Made by a program: the position numbers and the translations under genes
Assembly (NCBI GenBank): GCA_016777125.1
Contig: JADHSC010000002.1
Location: forward strand, 1-64,000
Direction of reading: 5' to 3'
DNA length: 64,000 nt
Origin: Candidatus Poseidoniaceae archaeon
GTDB taxonomy: Archaea; Thermoplasmatota; Poseidoniia; Poseidoniales; Poseidoniaceae
Notes under the pieces: model-generated
Seen by the model: the letters and a program-made list of their open reading frames with translations, nothing else
Databases searched by the model: none
What the model was told of the DNA's origin: nothing
Shown: positions 46,025 to 55,868 of the stretch, piece after piece
How positions within the stretch are numbered: the stretch's first letter is position 1
Layout of the letters: each line of letters starts with the position of its first letter

Positions 46025-46516
46025 TCACCTCAAATCTTTGAGGTAATCGCCAATTGTCATGCCCCTAGATTGACCAGATCGTCCAACCATGGATTCATGT
46101 TCGTTCGCAGATTCAATCATCAAGGTTATTCCCAGTATCATTTCGAATTTCCGAATAACAGCATCCGTAGGTGGTTTCCCTGATTCTGCTGATTTGATGA
46201 CATTGATTGTTTCCGCCATACGCTTTGCAAGTTGAACCTGATCCCATCCTTTGCCTTCGCGTCCAGATGTGATTCTACGGGAAAAGTCGGATGCAAGTTC
46301 TTTTTCACTCTTATTCATCAGATTATTTCGTTTCGACCGTGAAGGTTGAGCGGTACGTTGAGGTGCGGAACGTGCCCTAGATAATCCAGGTGCTTCTTGC
46401 TTGGGCTGAAGATTTAGTTGACCGATGCACCTTTGACATATTGCTAGCATTGCTTTGTTAACACGATGTTCCCGTGTTGATACCTTTGTTGCCCCACATA
46501 ACTCACAATCCGCCAT
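46025..46516 (-). CDS. Multiprotein bridging factor 1 family (zinc ribbon + HTH)
   Basis: MADCELCGATKVSTREHRVNKAMLAICQRC...DFSRRITSGREGKGWDQVQLAKRMAETINVIKSAESGKPPTDAVIRKFEMILGI. Confidence 0.92.
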   Translation of the reverse strand: MADCELCGATKVSTREHRVNKAMLAICQRCIGQLNLQPKQEAPGLSRARSAPQRTAQPSRSKRNNLMNKSEKELASDFSRRITSGREGKGWDQVQLAKRMAETINVIKSAESGKPPTDAVIRKFEMILGITLMIESANEHESMVGRSGQSRGMTIGDYLKDLR

Positions 46517-46626
46517 AGTATCTCCAATTTCTCCTGGCCTCGACAATTCATGAACCCTTCGCAATGAATCCTCATTGTGAAAACGATGCGTTGATGAACT
46601 ACTGCCGTTAGGAGTAATTGATTACG

Positions 46627-47847
46627 ATGGGTAGTGAAGTTGAGCGTGGCTCCGATTCAATAAAATCCTCCAAAGATGATGACCTTCAAATTCTGGAATC
46701 AGAATTTAGGAATTTGCAAGAGAAAACTCAAGAGTTGATCAGCGAACGGACACATCTTGAATCGGAATTAAGAAGTGTCAAAAAGCAAGCATCTCGACTT
46801 GAGGAAGAAGTGCGACACCTTCGCTCTCCCCCTCTTATTATCGGTTCTCTACAAGACGTTCTCGATCCTGAAAGGGCAATTGTTCGGTCATCAAATGGGA
46901 CTGTGTTCCAAGTTGCTTTGAATCAAAGAATTGAACCTTCACTTCTAAAACCTGGAACACGAGTGGCTCTGAATCAAGACACTCTATCTGTTATTGAAGT
47001 GCTTAATGATGCATGGGATCCAATCGTCAGTGGGTCTGAAATGATTGAGAAACCAGATACAACGTATGAGATGGTTGCAGGATTGGATGAAGAAATACTT
47101 TCAGTTCGAGAAGCGATTGAACTTCCGTTGTTAAAGCCGCACCTCTTTGAAAAGGTCGGTATAAAAGCACCGAAGGGAGTACTTCTTGTCGGCCCTCCTG
47201 GTTGCGGAAAAACGCTGCTAGCAAAAGCAGTAGCTCATCATACAAATGCCACCTTTATCAGAATGGTTGGTTCCGAACTAGCCCAGAAATATATTGGTGA
47301 AGGTGGTCGACTCGTTCGCGAATTGTTTTCACTAGCAAAGGAAAAATCTCCTGCCGTAATATTCCTCGATGAAATCGATGCGATTGGCGCAAAAAGGCTG
47401 GATGGTTCAACAAGCGGTGATCGTGAAGTACAGCGGACGTTAATGCAACTCCTCGCTGAACTAGATGGATTTGATGAATTGGAAAATGTAAAAATCATTG
47501 CAGCCACAAACAGACCAGATATTCTAGATGATGCATTACTTAGACCGGGGAGATTCGATCGTATTATCGAAATACCGATTCCAAATGAAGTATCAAGGGC
47601 GGAAATACTTCAACTGCATCTCAACTCTATGAATACAAAGGGCGTACGAATAAAGCCTATTACACAATCAACTGAAGGTTTTAGTGGAGCTGAACTCAAA
47701 GCAGTATGTGTTGAATCTGGTATGATTGCAATACGACAAGAACGCAGTGTTGTCAAGCATGGAGATGTAATGGAGGCAATCCAACGTCTTCAAAAGAAGA
47801 AATCGAGAGGAGGAATTACTTCTTCTCCCGATGGATTGTATGGTTGA
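46627..47847 (+). CDS. pan: Proteasome-activating nucleotidase (AAA ATPase)
   Basis: N-terminal coiled coil; GPPGCGKTLLAKAVAHHTNATFIRMVGSELAQKYIGEGGRLVRELF; FLDEIDAIGAKR; C-terminal LYG (HbYX-like position). Confidence 0.93.
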   Translation: MGSEVERGSDSIKSSKDDDLQILESEFRNLQEKTQELISERTHLESELRSVKKQASRLEEEVRHLRSPPLIIGSLQDVLDPERAIVRSSNGTVFQVALNQRIEPSLLKPGTRVALNQDTLSVIEVLNDAWDPIVSGSEMIEKPDTTYEMVAGLDEEILSVREAIELPLLKPHLFEKVGIKAPKGVLLVGPPGCGKTLLAKAVAHHTNATFIRMVGSELAQKYIGEGGRLVRELFSLAKEKSPAVIFLDEIDAIGAKRLDGSTSGDREVQRTLMQLLAELDGFDELENVKIIAATNRPDILDDALLRPGRFDRIIEIPIPNEVSRAEILQLHLNSMNTKGVRIKPITQSTEGFSGAELKAVCVESGMIAIRQERSVVKHGDVMEAIQRLQKKKSRGGITSSPDGLYG

Positions 47848-47887
47848 AGAGGTCAATGTTCAAAGTCCTTACTCAAAATCATGAGTC

Positions 47888-48931
47888 ATGGGCAAGTCCA
47901 TCATAGAATGTGTACCAAATATTTCTGAAGGCAGAGATCTTGAGAAAATCAACCGAATTGTTGATGCTGCTCGCATTCCAGGAGTAAAGATATTAGGAAT
48001 TGAACCAGACTCTGATTACAATCGTACAGTAATCACATTGGCAGGAACTCCCAACGAAGTAGAACATGCTGCTTTTTTACTCATTCAAGCATCTATTCTA
48101 GAAATCGACATGCGACATCATTCCGGTGAGCACCCGCGTATGGGATGTGTAGATGTATGCCCGTTCGTTCCTATTTCTGGTGTTTCGATGGAACAATGCA
48201 TAGACATTGCCCAGCGTGTCGCAATGAAGGTTGGAGACTTGGCAGTACCCGTATTTATGTATGGAGGAGCGGCTTCAGATACTTCGAGAACTTCACTTTC
48301 TGCTTTGAGGAAAGGAGAATATGAAGATTTAGTACATCGTTTTAATGGAAATTCAACCGTGCATGGTGATTCTACATGCCTTCCCGATTTTGGTACTAAC
48401 CAATGGGATGAATCCGCTCAGCGTTCTGGAGCGATTACGATAGGTGCGAGAGATATCCTCATTGCCTACAATGTAAATATAGATGAAAAGGATGCTAAAA
48501 TTTCAAAACAAATTGGTTCTATTGTTCGATCAAGTGGCAGATTAATGAAATCAAATGATAAGGAAAAGAAGTTTAGAACAAAGGGATTACTCGCTCACGT
48601 CCAAGGCATGGGTGTACCATTGGAAACCCATGGAATGAGTCAGGTCTCCATGAATCTTCAACAATACCGTCACACGAACCTACACCATGCATATGATGTA
48701 ATCTCCTCTCTGGCAATGGACATGGGAGGAGTGGCTATTGGCTCTGAAATCGTTGGGTTAGTACCTCTTGATTCAATGGTTGAATCTGGTAAATGGTATG
48801 CCGATTCTGATGAATTATCTGATGAAGATTATGTAGCTCTTGCAATAGAGAATCTTGGATTGAGTAGTATTCATCATTTTGATCCTTATCAACGGATCAT
48901 TGAATGGTGCTTGGAAGGTGATGACGAATGA
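47888..48931 (+). CDS. ftcD: Glutamate formimidoyltransferase
   Basis: IIECVPNISEGRDLEKINRIVDA; DMRHHSGEHPRMGCVDVCPFVPISGVSMEQCI; IGARDILIAYNVNI. Confidence 0.95.
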   Translation: MGKSIIECVPNISEGRDLEKINRIVDAARIPGVKILGIEPDSDYNRTVITLAGTPNEVEHAAFLLIQASILEIDMRHHSGEHPRMGCVDVCPFVPISGVSMEQCIDIAQRVAMKVGDLAVPVFMYGGAASDTSRTSLSALRKGEYEDLVHRFNGNSTVHGDSTCLPDFGTNQWDESAQRSGAITIGARDILIAYNVNIDEKDAKISKQIGSIVRSSGRLMKSNDKEKKFRTKGLLAHVQGMGVPLETHGMSQVSMNLQQYRHTNLHHAYDVISSLAMDMGGVAIGSEIVGLVPLDSMVESGKWYADSDELSDEDYVALAIENLGLSSIHHFDPYQRIIEWCLEGDDE

Positions 48932-49560
48932 ACTGGGCAAATACGACCCTCAAAGACTTTCAATCTGCGTTAGCGAGTAGTAATCCCACTCCAGGTGGCG
49001 GTTCGGCTGCTGCTGTTGCTTTAGGCCAAGCAGCAGCGTTAGCCAAGATGGTTGCAGACCTCACACTTGGGAATGATAAATACAGTGACGGATGGGTTAT
49101 TTCAGATTCTGTAAATTCAATAGCGACTCCACTATTAGAAGATGGTTTGGAACTTGCACAATTGGATAGTCAAGCATTTGATGCAGTCGTATCTGGATTT
49201 AAACTACCTAAATCTACAGATGAAGAAAAAGATACACGTAGAGAAGAAATTCGAAATTCAATGCTAGGTGCTGCTAAGGTGCCTTATGATACGGCTTGTT
49301 ATGCTCTCGAATTATTGAAACTATTACCCGATTTGGCAACCTTAGGAAACGAGAATGCTGTATCCGATGTTGGCGTTTCCAGTTTGTTGGCTTCAGCAGC
49401 ACTCAAGGGTGCGATTTTCAATATTGAAATCAATCTCAATTCATTGCCTGAATCATATGGAGTTGAGATGAGAGCGCATTTACCCGAATTATCGAGTGAA
49501 GCAAAAATTCACTCAAGACTTTGTATGGAAGCTGTGCGTAAACGATTAACGAACGAGTGA
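48928..49560 (+). CDS. fchA: Formiminotetrahydrofolate cyclodeaminase
   Basis: TLKDFQSALASSNPTPGGGSAAAVALGQAAALAKMVADLT; 4-nt overlap with ftcD. Confidence 0.93.
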   Translation: MNWANTTLKDFQSALASSNPTPGGGSAAAVALGQAAALAKMVADLTLGNDKYSDGWVISDSVNSIATPLLEDGLELAQLDSQAFDAVVSGFKLPKSTDEEKDTRREEIRNSMLGAAKVPYDTACYALELLKLLPDLATLGNENAVSDVGVSSLLASAALKGAIFNIEINLNSLPESYGVEMRAHLPELSSEAKIHSRLCMEAVRKRLTNE

Positions 49561-51786
49561 TCCTGTTGAAATGTCACCATCAATGGTTACCAATTTCACT
49601 GCACCGTCGCCATCATCTGCCGCAAGCATCATCCCTTCACTAACTACACCACGTAGAGGTCTTGGTTTGAGATTGGCAACGAATACGACAGTTTTTCCTA
49701 TGAGCTCTTCACTCGAATAATATTCCTTAATTCCTGCACAAATTGTACGCTGAAAATCAGTTCCATCATCGAGTTTGACAACATATAACCGATCTGCATT
49801 GGGATGCTCTTCAACATTGACTATTTTTCCTACGCGTAATTCAACTTCCATGAATGTTTCAAATTCAAGGTATGCAATACCTTCTGGTTGTTCTTCTTTC
49901 ATATTCTTCTTCTCCTTTTTTCCACCCTTTACACCATGTCCGATGGTCGATGATTTCGATTCTTCTACAAGCGATTGTTCTTGTTGTACAATTTCATCAA
50001 GATCTAAGCGTTTGAAAAGTGGCTGATAATTCTCATCTGTGAGACTAATATCTACGGTCCAATCAAGAGCACTGTTCCAAGATTGTAAGTGTGCATCTCC
50101 TTCAAGACCCAACATAGCCCATAGTTTCTGAGAACTGAATGGCAGGAAGGGTTGTGTAACAACGGCAAGATATCTACAAAGTCTCCAACCAAATGCAAGA
50201 GAAGAGAGCGATTCATGACGGCCATCAGTTCCTTCTTCTGATTTAAGATGCTTCCATGGTGCAGCATTTTGTAGCATTTGATTGCCATGTTGAGCAGCAT
50301 TCATAGCAAATCGAAGGGCTTCTTTGTAACGATGGCGTTTCAAAGAATCTGTTATTTTTGAATGAAGTGTATCAAGGAATGCGATGTCTTCTGCGTGTAA
50401 CACATTATCATCGAATTCTAAGAGCGGAGAGATGCCTTCATTTGGCAATCGAGCGGTAAGAGACATGACTCGATTTACAAAGTTCCCATAAGTAGCAATA
50501 AGTTCGTTATTGATACGATCTACGAATTCTTTCCAAGTAAAATCTGTATCATGTCCTTCTGGCATATTGATGCTAAGGTAATATCTCAATGTATCAGGAT
50601 CAAATCGTTCTAAGAAAGAAGGTAACCAGATTGCATGTTTCCGAGATTTAGAAAACTGTCCGCCGGCGAGCATAAGATATTCCATTGCAGGTACGTTATC
50701 TTCGAGATGGAGGTCCCCAATAGTCGGTAACTCGATAGGATCATTTGCTGTTTTACCATTTCTGACATGATTTAATCCCATTAAAATAGCAGGCCAAATG
50801 ACTGTATGGAATGGTACGTTGTCTTTGCCTAAGAAGTAATAATGACGAGGATTCGATTGTTCCTTATTTGTCCACCATGCTTCCCATGCTGAGGAATCCT
50901 CACCATACTTCTCAGACCATATTTGGGAACATGTGAGATACCCTTGGACAGCTTCGAACCAAACATAAATGCACTTTCCAATCCAATCATCTCCATCAAT
51001 AGGGACGTTGATTCCCCATGTCAAATCTCTCGTAACTGCTCTTGGTCGAAGACCCATATCGAGCCATTGTTTGGTCATGGCGCGAACATTCGGTTTCCAA
51101 ACAGATTGCCTTTGATCTGCATGGAGTTGCAGAGCTTCTTGGAAAAGGTCAAGGCGATAAAAAAGGTGTTCTGTATCTCGGATTTCAACATCAAAGGTTG
51201 GATTCATTTTGGAAATAGGATTTCGCAGTTCAGAAGACTCGTATGTCGCGCCACAACTGTCACATTGATCTCCTCTAGCGCCGTCAGCCTCGCAAATTGG
51301 GCAAGTTCCCTCAATATATCGATCGGGGAGGAACCTGCCACCGCCTGAAGGATTCAATTCGTAATATTGTTCCATTGTTCTCATTTCAAAGAAACCAGCA
51401 TCGTATAAATCTTTAAAATTTGATTGTACACGTTGTTTGTGTTCTATGTCAGTTGTTCTGTTGAAGAGTGAACCTCCATATTCAACACCTCGCTCATCTA
51501 TATTTGGCATCCATGTGCATCCAAGGTCGAGTAATGCTTTAGAATTAATTTCATGAAAACGATCAACAACATCTTGCGGCTCTATACCTTCTTGTTCAGC
51601 AGATACAGTAATCGGAGTGCCATGTTCATCAGAACCTGAAACCATCAGTACACGATTGCCTAGAGCCCGTTCGAAGCGAGCATGGATATCGGGAGGAAGG
51701 TAACATCCAGCAACATGACCGAGATGCAGTGGTCCATTTGCATAAGGCCAGGCCACGCAAATTAGTACGTGGTCTCCATCGCTCAT
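49546..51786 (-). CDS. metG: Methionyl-tRNA synthetase with C-terminal Trbp111-like tRNA-binding domain
   Basis: CVAWPYANGPLHLGHVAGCYLPPDI; zinc motifs CPICEADGARGDQCDSCGATYE; KFSKSRKHAIW-type KMSKS (FSKSR); C-term EVELRVGKIVNVEEHPNADRLYVVKLDDG. Confidence 0.96.
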   Translation of the reverse strand: MSDGDHVLICVAWPYANGPLHLGHVAGCYLPPDIHARFERALGNRVLMVSGSDEHGTPITVSAEQEGIEPQDVVDRFHEINSKALLDLGCTWMPNIDERGVEYGGSLFNRTTDIEHKQRVQSNFKDLYDAGFFEMRTMEQYYELNPSGGGRFLPDRYIEGTCPICEADGARGDQCDSCGATYESSELRNPISKMNPTFDVEIRDTEHLFYRLDLFQEALQLHADQRQSVWKPNVRAMTKQWLDMGLRPRAVTRDLTWGINVPIDGDDWIGKCIYVWFEAVQGYLTCSQIWSEKYGEDSSAWEAWWTNKEQSNPRHYYFLGKDNVPFHTVIWPAILMGLNHVRNGKTANDPIELPTIGDLHLEDNVPAMEYLMLAGGQFSKSRKHAIWLPSFLERFDPDTLRYYLSINMPEGHDTDFTWKEFVDRINNELIATYGNFVNRVMSLTARLPNEGISPLLEFDDNVLHAEDIAFLDTLHSKITDSLKRHRYKEALRFAMNAAQHGNQMLQNAAPWKHLKSEEGTDGRHESLSSLAFGWRLCRYLAVVTQPFLPFSSQKLWAMLGLEGDAHLQSWNSALDWTVDISLTDENYQPLFKRLDLDEIVQQEQSLVEESKSSTIGHGVKGGKKEKKNMKEEQPEGIAYLEFETFMEVELRVGKIVNVEEHPNADRLYVVKLDDGTDFQRTICAGIKEYYSSEELIGKTVVFVANLKPRPLRGVVSEGMMLAADDGDGAVKLVTIDGDISTGSLVR

Positions 51787-51905
51787 GTACTGTCCAATGA
51801 ATCAACCATTTTCAACTCGACCCTCAGTGAACATAAACAAACGTCATTTTGAATAACGTTGTCCTCATAGGAGTGTTTACCTGCGGAAAGGAGTACTCGT
51901 TCATC

Positions 51906-52943
51906 ATGGGCCTTGAATTACTAATTTTCTATACAATTTTGGCTATTGGAGTCTCATTTTTATGCTCTATTCTCGAGGCAGTTGTACTGTCTGTTCCTAA
52001 TACACAGGTTGCTGTTTGGCAAAAGGAATCGGATAAACGTGGCGTCATATGGTCGAAATTGAAGGCAGATGATGCAGTAAAACCTCTCACAGCAATCCTA
52101 ACACTGAATACCATAGCACACACGATGGGGGCTGCCGGTGTAGGTTCACAGGTGCAAGAGGTTTATGGGAATGAATACCTCACAATAGCGTCGATATTGC
52201 TAACACTGGCTGTTCTCTTCCTTTCAGAAATTATTCCAAAGACTTTAGGCACAGCATATTGGCGTCAATTGTCCTTGATTACCGGAAGATCTCTAGTTGT
52301 AATTACATCATTACTTGTCTTTATTGTGGCTCCAATTCAATGGATGAAAAAGATCCTTCCAAGCGCAGATGGTCAATTGGTTACAAGAGACGATTTAGCT
52401 GCATTAGCAGATCTTGGTGAAGAAGAAGGCGCCCTTATGGAGGATGAAGAAACTGTCATTCTTAATTTATTGAGATTAAGAGAGATACCAATTACAGAAG
52501 TCATGACACCACGAGTTGTCGTTTCAGCCCTTCACAAGGACAAATCCATACGAGAGGTACTCGATGAAAATCCAGTACTTCGATTTTCTCGGATCCCTGT
52601 CTTTGATGATTCGATTGATGATGTACGAGGTTTAGTAATACGTTCTGAACTTCTTGTCGCAGCAAGCCGTGATGAATGGGATAGACTTGTCGAGGAATTC
52701 TTGAAGCCTGTGCAATTTATATCCATAGACCAAAGTGTAGATTCTGCTCTCGAAATGTTCCTTGGTGAGCGACAGCAATTTGCTGTTGTTCGAGATGAGT
52801 TTGGAGGCACATCTGGTATCCTTACAATGGAAGATGTCCTAGAGACCTTACTGGGTGAAGAGATCGTGGATGAGTTGGATGAAGTAGATGACATGAGAGA
52901 ACTTGCTCGAGTTCAAGCAAGCAATACATCAGAAGAAGAGTGA
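51906..52943 (+). CDS. CNNM/CorC-type transporter-associated protein (DUF21 + CBS pair)
   Basis: Start set to MGLELLIFYTILAIGVSFLCSILEAVVLS; ITEVMTPRVVVSALHKD; FAVVRDEFGGTSGILTMEDVLETLLGEEIVDE. Confidence 0.92.
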   Translation: MGLELLIFYTILAIGVSFLCSILEAVVLSVPNTQVAVWQKESDKRGVIWSKLKADDAVKPLTAILTLNTIAHTMGAAGVGSQVQEVYGNEYLTIASILLTLAVLFLSEIIPKTLGTAYWRQLSLITGRSLVVITSLLVFIVAPIQWMKKILPSADGQLVTRDDLAALADLGEEEGALMEDEETVILNLLRLREIPITEVMTPRVVVSALHKDKSIREVLDENPVLRFSRIPVFDDSIDDVRGLVIRSELLVAASRDEWDRLVEEFLKPVQFISIDQSVDSALEMFLGERQQFAVVRDEFGGTSGILTMEDVLETLLGEEIVDELDEVDDMRELARVQASNTSEEE

Positions 52944-53912
52944 TTCATCTTTCATCCAGTCGAGAATTAATTGATCTCTTTCTTCGTTGCTACGTTCATA
53001 ACTATGTTTGAGTTCTTCAACAATATGATACCTGAAATTTGTATCTCTATTCGAATGTACATCGACTAAATGCCTCCAATGTTTTTCTCCCAATGTGTCA
53101 TCCAACTTAGCTTGAACAAGAAGTGTAGGGGCGTTAGGTAGCCCCCATTGTGGAGATTCTAAGAATTTGATATCAGCAATCTGATAGTGAGGGTCATTCA
53201 TTGAATTATAGTGTCTTAGAAGCCTTCTCATCATCCATGGATGCAAAAACTCGGGTATTCGCAATACCGTACAGGTTCTATTATTGATCAATGAATAAGA
53301 AGTTACGGGTGATTCAAGAATAACTCCCTTTAGATTATTTGAGGTCTCCAACTCAGCTCTCAATCCACGTTGGGCAATGAAACCACCCATACTGTGCCCG
53401 TGTACTATGAATCCATTATCCAGCCACCCGTTGTTGGAATAAATTTCCATCACCTTTTCAAAATCATGACACGCATGCATAGCTGCCCAGTGATCAACAG
53501 GAATATTGCCACCATGCGCCCTCATTTCAAAGAGAATGACATTATACCCAGAATCAAGATATATCTTGGAACGACCCTCCATATTCAAAGCCCTTGAATT
53601 CCAACCATGGATAAGTATTGCCAGAGGTTTGGAATCGTCAATAGGAGTTCGTATCCATCGAACTGGATAACCATCAATCTCTTGTTCCTCACTGATTAAG
53701 TGCCCTGGAACGTTGGAGAATGACCTTTCCGCAGGCAATAGCAGCATTAATCCCAAAGTAAAACTCAACCATAAATCTACGATTACGACTGGAATAAAAC
53801 AGATCAACACCAATGTACTATTCAGAGGGAGATAAAGAGTGATTAAGAAAATACCAGTCCATAATAAGAGATGGATGAAAAATGGCTGAAACCGCTTGAT
53901 GAACATGGCCAA
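52929..53912 (-). CDS. Alpha/beta hydrolase with N-terminal TM helices
   Basis: AILIHGWNSRALNMEGRSKIYLDSGYNVILFEMRAHGGN...VHGHSMGGFIAQRGL. Confidence 0.9.
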   Translation of the reverse strand: MAMFIKRFQPFFIHLLLWTGIFLITLYLPLNSTLVLICFIPVVIVDLWLSFTLGLMLLLPAERSFSNVPGHLISEEQEIDGYPVRWIRTPIDDSKPLAILIHGWNSRALNMEGRSKIYLDSGYNVILFEMRAHGGNIPVDHWAAMHACHDFEKVMEIYSNNGWLDNGFIVHGHSMGGFIAQRGLRAELETSNNLKGVILESPVTSYSLINNRTCTVLRIPEFLHPWMMRRLLRHYNSMNDPHYQIADIKFLESPQWGLPNAPTLLVQAKLDDTLGEKHWRHLVDVHSNRDTNFRYHIVEELKHSYERSNEERDQLILDWMKDESLFF

Positions 53913-53933
53913 TTAATGGTAAACAAAATCCGT

Positions 53934-54758
53934 TCAATCTTCTGATTCAGAATCTGAATTTTCTTCTTCCTTGTTTTCTTCAGAAGAGACTAATTTGGCT
54001 TTTTTCTTGTCTTCGACCCTCTGGGCATATTTCTCACCAAATTGACTCATACTTTCGAGACGAGCACGGAAGCCGGAGGTTTCTCCACCTTCTGAAACAT
54101 ATCGAACAAGATATGATCCAAACATCAAGTCGAATAGGCCTTGACGCAAATCGCTGTTACGGGAGAATTGCCAATTGACGATCCATAGAATCATCAAGAT
54201 TGCACCTATAGATGTGAATGCAATTGGGGTGCCGCCGTCCGCTATTTTACCAGCCTGAGTGAACACCATAATGAAACCAATTAGCGATAATACACCAATG
54301 TTATTTACGATTAAACCATGAAGAAACAGTGGTTTAGTTCCATCGCCACGAATGTAACGAGTTGATGAGGTAAATTGACCGAGATTACGCCCAGTCCATA
54401 TTGGCAATACAATTCCGTTAAAGATGAAAATAAGACCTGCTCCTGCGAAAAGGAGTGTGGTGGCAAATCCACCGCTACCACCGCCAGTTGTAACCGACAT
54501 AACTAGTGCCCCAATGAGGATTGAGAAATTGACTGTGAAATTTACCCACCAAGAAATGACTCGATTCAAACTCGAAGCAATTTCAAATTCGGATGAAAGG
54601 CCTTCGGGACGTGCCTTCTTTACCTTAGGTTTCTTTTCCTTTTTTGCTTTTTGAGGCGCTGGAGTTGCTTTCTTTGCAGCTGCTTTTGCTGCCTTTGCTA
54701 CTGGCTTTGCCTTCTTGACAACTTCTTCATTCGTTTCGACCTTATCGAGTAATCCCAT
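53934..54758 (-). CDS. RDD-like membrane protein with Lys/Ala-rich N-terminal tail
   Basis: N-term KKAKPVAKAAKAAAKKATPAPQKAKKEKKPKVKKARPEG, then 4 or more TM segments. Confidence 0.6.
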   Translation of the reverse strand: MGLLDKVETNEEVVKKAKPVAKAAKAAAKKATPAPQKAKKEKKPKVKKARPEGLSSEFEIASSLNRVISWWVNFTVNFSILIGALVMSVTTGGGSGGFATTLLFAGAGLIFIFNGIVLPIWTGRNLGQFTSSTRYIRGDGTKPLFLHGLIVNNIGVLSLIGFIMVFTQAGKIADGGTPIAFTSIGAILMILWIVNWQFSRNSDLRQGLFDLMFGSYLVRYVSEGGETSGFRARLESMSQFGEKYAQRVEDKKKAKLVSSEENKEEENSDSESED

Positions 54759-54771
54759 ATCATCACTTCAC

Positions 54772-55779
54772 TTATGCGTACATTTCCGAGATTTGCTTAT
54801 ACAATGCGAAATCCCCTGATTCTACAAATGCTGTTATCGAATCATCTGGCATATTGCCCAATTGTTCATCGATAATATTGAAGAATATACCGCGGCGTTC
54901 ATCATCAATTGCTGATGGGTCAGCACCTACTTCTTTGAATAATTCAAATCCATCTGATGCCATGAAGGTTTCAATCGCATCTTCTGGCAATTCATCTCCA
55001 AGGAGATCGTTTACGATTCCAAAGAATTGAGTGAACAGTTCATTTGCTTCATCCATTTCGTATTCAGTTTCATCTGATTCATCAGATTCCTCAGTGGCTT
55101 CAACAGGTGTGACCTTCTTTGGCTTAGGGGCTGACGTAATTCCCTTGAGCGCTTTTCTTTCTCGCATTAAAGCTTCAAGTTGAGGAACGAGGGTTTTGAG
55201 TGACGCTTTATCTTGCGCTGCTTTGGCTGCTTCATACTGTGGTTTCAATGAACGAAGTTCTGTTTCCACTTCCGCAAGACGATCTGGTTCTTCAGCGTCG
55301 AGTAATTCTACAACGGGTTCAGAACGGATATCGTTTAACGCTTCTTCTCGTTCCTTTTTCCTTAGGACAATGATATCTCTGTCTAGAGAGTGGCCAAACC
55401 GATCGGAGTATCGGTCGAGGAGAGAACCTGCCTCTCCGGACCCAAGTCTATCAATAGCGCCATAAATTTGTGGAAGTGGCTTTGCAGAGCGCTTTGCCCA
55501 CAATTCCCCATATTCATTTGCTTCTTTTTCAGGAGTTGGTGCAGCCAATGGTGCTGGAGAAGGAGAGGTGACTGGAGCAGGAACGGATGGTGCTGCTGAA
55601 AGAGGTTGAGGGACTGGAAAAGGAGCGGGTGGTAACTCTGCAGGTGCTGGTTGTAATGGAGGCAATGGCATATCAGGAGTGGGTTGTTGACCAGGTAGAG
55701 GAGGTAATGGCATGCCCGGCATTGGAGGCAACGGAGTGGCTGGAACATTTTGTGATTTGTTCTTCTTCTTCCGGAACAT
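54772..55779 (-). CDS. Uncharacterized Pro-rich protein with helical C-terminus
   Basis: MFRKKKNKSQNVPATPLPPMPGMPLPPLPGQQPTPDMPLPPLQPAPAEL...; C-term two similar segments (LPEDAIETFMASDGFELFKEVG / MPDDSITAFVESGDFALYKQI). Confidence 0.7.
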   Translation of the reverse strand: MFRKKKNKSQNVPATPLPPMPGMPLPPLPGQQPTPDMPLPPLQPAPAELPPAPFPVPQPLSAAPSVPAPVTSPSPAPLAAPTPEKEANEYGELWAKRSAKPLPQIYGAIDRLGSGEAGSLLDRYSDRFGHSLDRDIIVLRKKEREEALNDIRSEPVVELLDAEEPDRLAEVETELRSLKPQYEAAKAAQDKASLKTLVPQLEALMRERKALKGITSAPKPKKVTPVEATEESDESDETEYEMDEANELFTQFFGIVNDLLGDELPEDAIETFMASDGFELFKEVGADPSAIDDERRGIFFNIIDEQLGNMPDDSITAFVESGDFALYKQISEMYA

Positions 55780-55868
55780 CGGCTCACCTCTAAACTGATT
55801 GGAGATGATACTGCCCTTGAACCTTCCCACAAATAGGATACGGAAAATACCTGATTTCAACAAATAGT

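Noticed and set aside
55383-55832. Minus-strand ORF 55383..55832 and plus ORFs 55390..55793
   Set aside because: Alternative frames of the Pro-rich coding region; strange Leu/His-rich composition is a shadow of CCT/CCA-rich codons.
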